Of a DNA stretch of 64,000 nucleotides, positions 60,301-64,000 are shown piece by piece. The notes beneath the pieces were generated by a model. That model saw only the letters and a list, made by a program, of their open reading frames with translations, made no database searches and had not been told where the DNA came from. The first letter of the stretch is position 1; each line of letters opens with the position of its first letter. The translations under genes and the position numbers were made by a program. The DNA comes from Pseudomonadota bacterium (GTDB lineage: Bacteria; Pseudomonadota; Gammaproteobacteria; Steroidobacterales; Steroidobacteraceae): positions 496,001 through 560,000 of the forward strand of contig JBBCGI010000001.1 of assembly GCA_037200975.1 (NCBI GenBank), in the 5' to 3' direction.

Positions 60301-60706
60301 CGCGATATCCGTCGGCCGAGAAACTGTCGCGGCCGTTGAACTGCGTGCGAACGAACGTGAGGCCGCGGATCAATACGGAGGACGGCTCCGCCGAAAAGTG
60401 ATTGCTGTCGTCGCTCGATTGCAGGCGCGACACCGTGATGCCCGGCACGCGTTGCAGCGCTTCGGCCACCGACTTGTCGGGGAATGCGCCGATGTCCGTG
60501 GCGGTGATCGAGTCGACGAACGTGTCGGCTGCGAGCTTGATGGACTGCGAGTTCTCGAGCGCGGCGCGTACGCCGGTCACGACGACTTCCGGCACTGCCT
60601 CCGCCTGGTCCTGCGACTGATCCTGCGCAAACACCGGGTTGATGAGCACGCTGCCACCGACGATGGTGAACAAAGCGCGTGATGTGAATCTGGGCGTCGG
60701 TTTCAT
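57323..60706 (-). CDS. Caulobacter-type TonB-dependent outer-membrane receptor
   Basis: 1127 aa from ATG 60706 (GGAGGG, 6-nt spacing); the longer frame to 60877 lies in the promoter region. It has a signal peptide (SVLINPVFAQ). A plug domain (VVVTGVRAALENSQSIKLAA, DIGAFPDKSVAEALQRVPGI) is followed by a beta-barrel of about 900 residues ending in Phe/Tyr-rich strands (RFQLGVRFKY). Such receptors import oligosaccharides. It is divergent from a LacI regulator and close to GH97, so an alpha-glucoside or related glycan is the likely cargo. Confidence 0.93.
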   Translation of the reverse strand: MKPTPRFTSRALFTIVGGSVLINPVFAQDQSQDQAEAVPEVVVTGVRAALENSQSIKLAADTFVDSITATDIGAFPDKSVAEALQRVPGITVSRLQSSDDSNHFSAEPSSVLIRGLTFVRTQFNGRDSFSADGYRGLNFNDVSPELMAGVDTYKNQTAEMIEGGIAGVVNLRTRQPLDSDGQDIVLTGRANYGSLSQDPTYEASGVYSKTWDTDSGRFGVLVNAAYSNIVTRTESVNMTRIATFCSDYAPGAPAVVDADGNPVCNANPYGGTGFRYAPGQVNFSQVDYDRTRTGAALALQYENDAKNLKLTFTAIDSKYENPWLERSSNISWPTGTGFGTPVWAPQGNAQWRPITGSFAFGADGMLDSGVIGQPSSELGFNGANAAATLSHGSAVPGLPFVNANDSCGGVPCITGANVSDEARIFNHEEQTRDFSFNVAWDVTEKLHTSFDLQYIKANTHNYDILVAANSLAQVDYSTDKHGTPRIGLSPGPNVNYADGFLANPHNYWMQFIQDHWEHNDADETAARADVEYDLGSGGWLNSLKAGVRLADREQKVRYSAYNWAAVAPTWGCNGPGFNIDNTSPGTYPEECNKANDQFNGYPAGIWEATSLSDHYDGSVFNNGPVVFLNRATLRDYDLHTEGLAARNVNPPQQGWNPLCDRTNNVEECFTDPEILDVNEKSKAAYIMLRFGGPETNPGGINITGNVGVRYVRTEVESHGQVGFPNANWYNSALAQDQGGCDASNNGPNQATDIQCWLTPALLAYSTGTGRANTLDKVYTNVLPSFNVRFGFTDRQFARFGYSRGMSRPDFGLLRNTVSINAPPIDVSNNSPYLIKNASGAVTGYNFIFNAEAGYAGLEPVEADNFDLSYEVYFSRSSSFTLGLFYKKLENAIAYGRAARDIENNGSTQTVTVRGPSNDPGSGGTLKGFEVAYQTFFDSLPGAWSGLGVQLNYTRTEQDDINNSNLAVQAGYLPGSTTAFGGGNNGSTGGAGNAGNPLSFTSNVIDSHRLAGISDNSFNVVGLYEFGKVGARLAYSWRSEFLTANLDCCIGLPVWQKASGYLDGSARYSLTDNFELSADVSNILNTTAVTQQQVFGDSTLTPGASPVKIDSGWVRNDRRFQLGVRFKY

Positions 60707-60818
60707 CGCGCGCCCTCCACTGTCTGGTTGATAGGCGATGACGCGATTGCGCCCCGCGCGGAAATAAATCCCTGAATCGGGCAACCGTTGCGAATTTTCA
60801 TGAGCCCCCTGTGAACGT

Positions 60819-60838
60819 CTTTTGCGTATATTTGCGTT
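60819..60838. promoter_or_regulatory. Long TTTGCGTA repeat, copy A
   Basis: CTTTTGCGTATATTTGCGTT. It matches the copy at 60916-60935 at 18 of 20 positions and itself consists of two direct TTTGCGT halves 10 bp apart. It lies in the region shared by the receptor and LacI genes and is likely a regulator binding site. Confidence 0.5.
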
Positions 60839-60894
60839 CGATAATTTCGCGCTATCCGCGAAATCGTGCTGATACACTACCCAAGTTGCGAAAA

Positions 60895-60904
60895 ATTGCG
60901 CAAT
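60895..60904. promoter_or_regulatory. ATTGCGCAAT palindrome (candidate LacI operator)
   Basis: A perfect 10-bp palindrome centred on a CG step, the usual symmetry of LacI-family operators. It lies between the two TTTGCGTA repeats. Confidence 0.45.
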
Positions 60905-60915
60905 AGCTTGCGGAG

Positions 60916-60935
60916 CTTTTGCGTAAATTTGCGTA
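60916..60935. promoter_or_regulatory. Long TTTGCGTA repeat, copy B
   Basis: CTTTTGCGTAAATTTGCGTA, the second copy, 97 bp from copy A, in the 316-bp gap between the receptor and LacI genes. Confidence 0.5.
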
Positions 60936-61022
60936 ACTCGGTAGCTTGCCGCGACGCGTCAACCGGGGGCGAATCACCGGGGTAGCGCTAACAACCGGTC
61001 CGTCGAGGGGTTTGATTACTTT

Positions 61023-62045
61023 ATGAGTCGTTCAAATGATGAGGGCGGAAGCCCGGTGACGCTCCAGAAGCTCGCAAAGCTCGCGAAGGTGTCCGTCTCC
61101 ACCGTCTCTCGCTCGCTCAATGACCATCCTTCGATCAGCAGCTCGACCAAGAAACAGTTGTGGGCGCTGGCCCGCAAACACGGCTACCAGTTCCGCCGCC
61201 ACATGCCGTCAAGCCCGATCGGCGCCGAAGGTGCCGTCACCATCGTGACGCCGCGGGTGCGCGGCCGCCCGCTACCCCTCTCGCATCCGTTCTTCCTCGA
61301 GCTGCTTGCCAGCATCGGTGAAGCGGCGCGCGATCGCGGCTGCGATTTCACCGTCAGTCACCTGACCCCGGCTAACTACGAAGATCTCGTCCATGCAACG
61401 ACCACGGGACGCGCCAATGGCGTCATCTTCCTCGGCCAGGGCACGTTGCACGACGAGTTCAACCGGCTGGCGCAGACCGACAGCCGCTTCGTCGTCTGGG
61501 GTGCGCAGTTTCCCGGCCAGAAATACTGCACGGTCGGCACGGACAACGCGCTCGGCGGCAGGCGCGCGACGCAACACCTGTTGAAGCTGGGCCGCAAGCG
61601 CCTGCTGTTCATCGGCGGCACCGATCCGGAAGCCACGCAGCGCCACCGCGGCTACACCGAGGCGTTGCAGGAAGCCGGAATCAGGATCGACGACGCGCTG
61701 AGCAGCCGGGTCGAGTTCGAGGCGGAATCCGCCGAGGCGGCGGTCGACCGGCTCCTGCATCGCAAGATTCCGTTCGACGGCATCGTGGCGGCCAGCGACC
61801 TGATCGCGCTCGGCGCCATCCGGGCGCTCGCCCGTGCGGGCCGGTCCGTGCCGCGCGACGTCTCGGTGGTCGGCTACGACAACAACCTGTTGAGCCGCCT
61901 CAGCACGCCGACCCTGAGCACCGTCCAGCAGGACATACCCAAGGCCGGCCGCCTGCTCGTCTCCAAACTACTCGACTGGACTGGCGACGCCCGTCCGGAA
62001 ATGTTGTCGACTGAGCTGATCATTCGCGAGTCCTGTGGAGCCTGA
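61023..62045 (+). CDS. LacI-family transcriptional regulator
   Basis: 340 aa. The HTH is TLQKLAKLAKVSVSTVSRSLND (about residues 13-34), and the periplasmic-binding-like effector domain follows (GTDNALGGRRATQHLLKLG, DGIVAASDLIALGAI). ATG 61023 has only a distant Shine-Dalgarno; an in-frame GTG at VTLQKL has GGAAG at 6-nt spacing and is a real alternative. It probably represses the divergent TonB receptor, and perhaps the GH97 gene, until a sugar is present. Confidence 0.9.
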   Translation: MSRSNDEGGSPVTLQKLAKLAKVSVSTVSRSLNDHPSISSSTKKQLWALARKHGYQFRRHMPSSPIGAEGAVTIVTPRVRGRPLPLSHPFFLELLASIGEAARDRGCDFTVSHLTPANYEDLVHATTTGRANGVIFLGQGTLHDEFNRLAQTDSRFVVWGAQFPGQKYCTVGTDNALGGRRATQHLLKLGRKRLLFIGGTDPEATQRHRGYTEALQEAGIRIDDALSSRVEFEAESAEAAVDRLLHRKIPFDGIVAASDLIALGAIRALARAGRSVPRDVSVVGYDNNLLSRLSTPTLSTVQQDIPKAGRLLVSKLLDWTGDARPEMLSTELIIRESCGA

Positions 62046-62048
62046 ACG

Positions 62049-62078
62049 GGCGCGGCGCGCGGGGGAGCAAGCCGCGCC
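62049..62078 (+). terminator. Hairpin after the LacI gene
   Basis: GGCGCGGC (62049-62056) pairs with GCCGCGCC (62071-62078) over a 14-nt loop in the 70-bp gap before GH97. No T-run follows, so it is a moderate terminator. Confidence 0.4.
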
Positions 62079-62115
62079 GGTCCAGACGTAAACCAATATC
62101 TACCAGGGATACATC

Positions 62116-64000
62116 ATGACGAAGACGTATTTGGCTGCCGCGTGGGGCCTCATGTTCATTCTGGCGACGAGCGCCGATGCCGCCCAAATGGGTACGCTGC
62201 CGGCACGCGCTGGCACCTGTGTGGGTTCGCCACGCGCGGTGCTCACGGTTTGCGTGGCGGCCGATGCGCACGGCCCCTACTACGAGGTGTATCGCGGCGA
62301 TCACCCGGTGATCGCCCATTCGAGGCTGGGACTGCTGCTCGATGGATTCGGCAACCAGCCGGCGACGCTCGTGTCGAATCCGCGCCGCAGCGCCGTGAAC
62401 GTCAGTTGGGATCAACCCTGGGGCGAACAACGCGTCATCCAGGACCGGCATGCCGAGCTCATCGTCACGCTGTCCGGCAAAGATACGGCGCAGACGGAGC
62501 CCTACGACCTCACGGTGCGCGTGTTCGACGACGGCGTCGGGTTTCGCTACGCGTTTAAAGGGATCGCGGCCGCGCGCGAAGTTGCCATCGTCGATGAGCT
62601 CACCGAGTTCCGGCTCGCGGGTGACTTCGATGCCTGGTGGTATCCGGCGCGCAATCCCGACCGCGATGAATACCTGTACCACCGTTCGCCGCTGTACCTG
62701 GTGAACCTGGCGGAAACGCCGCTCACGCTGCAGAGCAGCGATCTGTACCTGTCCATTCACGAAGCGGCGCTGGTCGACTACGCCAGCATGAACCTCAAGC
62801 GCACCGCCGAGCGCACGTTGAAGGCCGATCTCATGCCCTGGTCGGATGGCGCGTTGGTGAAGAAGATCGGTCCGTTCACGACTCCCTGGCGTACGGTATT
62901 GATCTCGGACTCCGCGGTAGGTCTCGCCGACTCGCGCATCGAGCTCAATCTCAACGAGCCCAGCCGCATCGCGGACACTTCCTGGATCCACATCGGAAAA
63001 TACGTCGGGGTCTGGTGGGAAATGCATCTCAACCGCTCGACCTGGGGCAGCGGTGAGAAACACGGCGCCAACAATGCAAACGTGCAGCACTACATCGATT
63101 TCGCCGCCAGGAATCGCTTCGGCGGCGTGCTGGTCGAAGGCTGGAACAAGGGCTGGGATGGCGACTGGGTCGCCAACGGCAAATTTTTTAACTTCACCGA
63201 GTCCTATCCGGATTTCGATCTGCCGAAGTTGGCGGAGTACGCGCGTGAGCGCGGTGTGCGCATCATCGGCCACCACGAAACGGCCGGCGCGCTCGAGAAC
63301 TACGAGCATCAGCTCGATGCCGCGATGCGGTTGTATGCCGCCCACGGCATCAGCGTCGTCAAGACCGGCTACGTGAAGGCCAGCGGCTCGATCGAGCGCA
63401 CGCTGGCCGACGGCACGATGGGTCACGAGTGGTTCGCCGGACAATACCGCGTGAATCACGAGATCAAGGTGGCCGAGGTGGCGGCGAAGTATCAGATCTC
63501 GATCGACGCGCACGAGCCCGTCAAGGACACGGGCCTGCGGCGCACCTGGCCGAACATGTTGAGCCGCGAAGGAGCGCGCGGGCAGGAGTTCAACGCCTGG
63601 GGGCGCCCGACCAACCCGCCCGAACACCTGACGATCCTGCCGTTCACGCGGTTGTTAGCCGGGCCGATGGATTTCACGCCGGGCATCTTCGACCTGACCT
63701 TCGGCAAGACCGATATCAACGAACGCGTGCAGTCGACGCTTGCGACGCAGCTCGCGCTCTATGTGATCGTGTACAGCCCGGTGCAGATGGCGGCGGATCT
63801 GCCCGAAAACTACGAGCAGCGGCCCGAGGCATTCCAGTTCATCCGCGACGTGCCCACCGACTGGGAGACCTCGCGAACGTTGCAAGGCGAGATCGGCGAC
63901 TTCGTGGTCGTCGCGCGCCAGCAGCGCGGCGCGGCCGACTGGTATCTCGGTGCGACTACCGACGAGAACGCGCGTCAGCTCGTCATCCCGCTAGATTTCC
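62116..64000 (+). CDS. Glycoside hydrolase family 97 enzyme (partial, 3' end outside window)
   Basis: At least 628 codons. ATG 62116 follows AGGGA. A signal peptide (ILATSADA) sends it to the periplasm. The GH97 N-terminal beta-sandwich (VFDDGVGFRYAF) precedes the TIM barrel (SWIHIGKYVGVWWEMHLN, GVLVEGWNKGWDGDW, IDAHEPVKDTGLRRTWPN, SREGARGQEFNAWG). Family members are alpha-glucosidases or alpha-galactosidases; the AHEP glutamate suggests the inverting alpha-glucosidase type, but I cannot confirm all ligands. It would trim oligosaccharides imported by the neighbouring TonB receptor. Confidence 0.9.
   Translation, partial: MTKTYLAAAWGLMFILATSADAAQMGTLPARAGTCVGSPRAVLTVCVAADAHGPYYEVYRGDHPVIAHSRLGLLLDGFGNQPATLVSNPRRSAVNVSWDQPWGEQRVIQDRHAELIVTLSGKDTAQTEPYDLTVRVFDDGVGFRYAFKGIAAAREVAIVDELTEFRLAGDFDAWWYPARNPDRDEYLYHRSPLYLVNLAETPLTLQSSDLYLSIHEAALVDYASMNLKRTAERTLKADLMPWSDGALVKKIGPFTTPWRTVLISDSAVGLADSRIELNLNEPSRIADTSWIHIGKYVGVWWEMHLNRSTWGSGEKHGANNANVQHYIDFAARNRFGGVLVEGWNKGWDGDWVANGKFFNFTESYPDFDLPKLAEYARERGVRIIGHHETAGALENYEHQLDAAMRLYAAHGISVVKTGYVKASGSIERTLADGTMGHEWFAGQYRVNHEIKVAEVAAKYQISIDAHEPVKDTGLRRTWPNMLSREGARGQEFNAWGRPTNPPEHLTILPFTRLLAGPMDFTPGIFDLTFGKTDINERVQSTLATQLALYVIVYSPVQMAADLPENYEQRPEAFQFIRDVPTDWETSRTLQGEIGDFVVVARQQRGAADWYLGATTDENARQLVIPLDF

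Noticed and set aside
1-64000. CRISPR array, rRNA or tRNA genes
   Set aside because: No regularly spaced repeats, rRNA segments or cloverleaf-like sequences with conserved arms were found by reading.

Overview
The window is high-GC DNA with dense coding and short intergenic gaps. The gene content fits an aerobic, heterotrophic gammaproteobacterium: Pseudomonas-type (class II) PHA synthase and depolymerase, GTP-dependent PEP carboxykinase, a DUF5062 protein, a Caulobacter-type TonB receptor beside tryptophan-halogenase-like genes, and a GH97 glycosidase. A relative of Steroidobacter or the Xanthomonadales/Nevskiales is my inference; no rRNA or tRNA gene is present to settle it.

Layout. 0-6.7 kb (minus): four consecutive genes for exported DUF11-type proteins, the last a very large OmpA-domain protein running off the left edge. 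6.9-9.9 kb (plus): a PHA storage cluster (phaC, phaZ, phasin). 10.1-15.4 kb: pckG, a perfect 71-nt palindrome, an adenylate cyclase-FHA protein, an M28 peptidase and dusA. 15.36-29.91 kb: an integrated mobile island in the 5' end of dusA. 30.5-36.0 kb: housekeeping genes (purU, alcohol dehydrogenase, an RluF-type pseudouridine synthase, a methyltransferase, DUF5062, an SDR). 36.1-43.9 kb (minus): a four-gene signalling cluster, two tandem propeller histidine kinases followed by two LuxR-type response regulators. 44.0-49.1 kb: ogt, a PQQ dehydrogenase with an embedded cytochrome c, and an exported msrA-thioredoxin-msrB repair operon. 49.4-53.1 kb: divergent kup and kef-type K+ genes. 53.1-64 kb: a carbohydrate-uptake locus made of a JmjC/cupin gene, two halogenase-family genes, a TonB receptor, a LacI regulator and a GH97 enzyme that continues past the right edge.

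The island is the most interesting part. A tyrosine integrase sits next to dusA. A 14-bp sequence from the MMDWTD codons of dusA is repeated exactly at 15355 and 29896, and at the far end a 19-codon stub still carries the original dusA start. The intact dusA therefore uses a replacement 5' end supplied by the element. Inside are a PrtN-like regulator, a DUF262/HNH protein (GmrSD-like), an overlapping OLD-type ATPase/TOPRIM plus HEPN gene pair, a MobC/relaxase module with a canonical YATCCTGY nic sequence, an IS110 transposase, integron-cassette-like genes including an HExxH protein, a TIR-like effector, a Fic protein with an AbiEi-like N-terminus, and several complete or decayed toxin-antitoxin genes. 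It looks like a mobilizable defence island. The OLD-HEPN pair is the best candidate for an undescribed system.

Regulatory DNA worth noting: a sigma70-type promoter before the phasin gene, a GTGA-N6-TCAC site before phaC, long direct repeats between the TonB receptor and LacI genes, and an inverted-repeat operator left in front of a truncated AbiEi gene.
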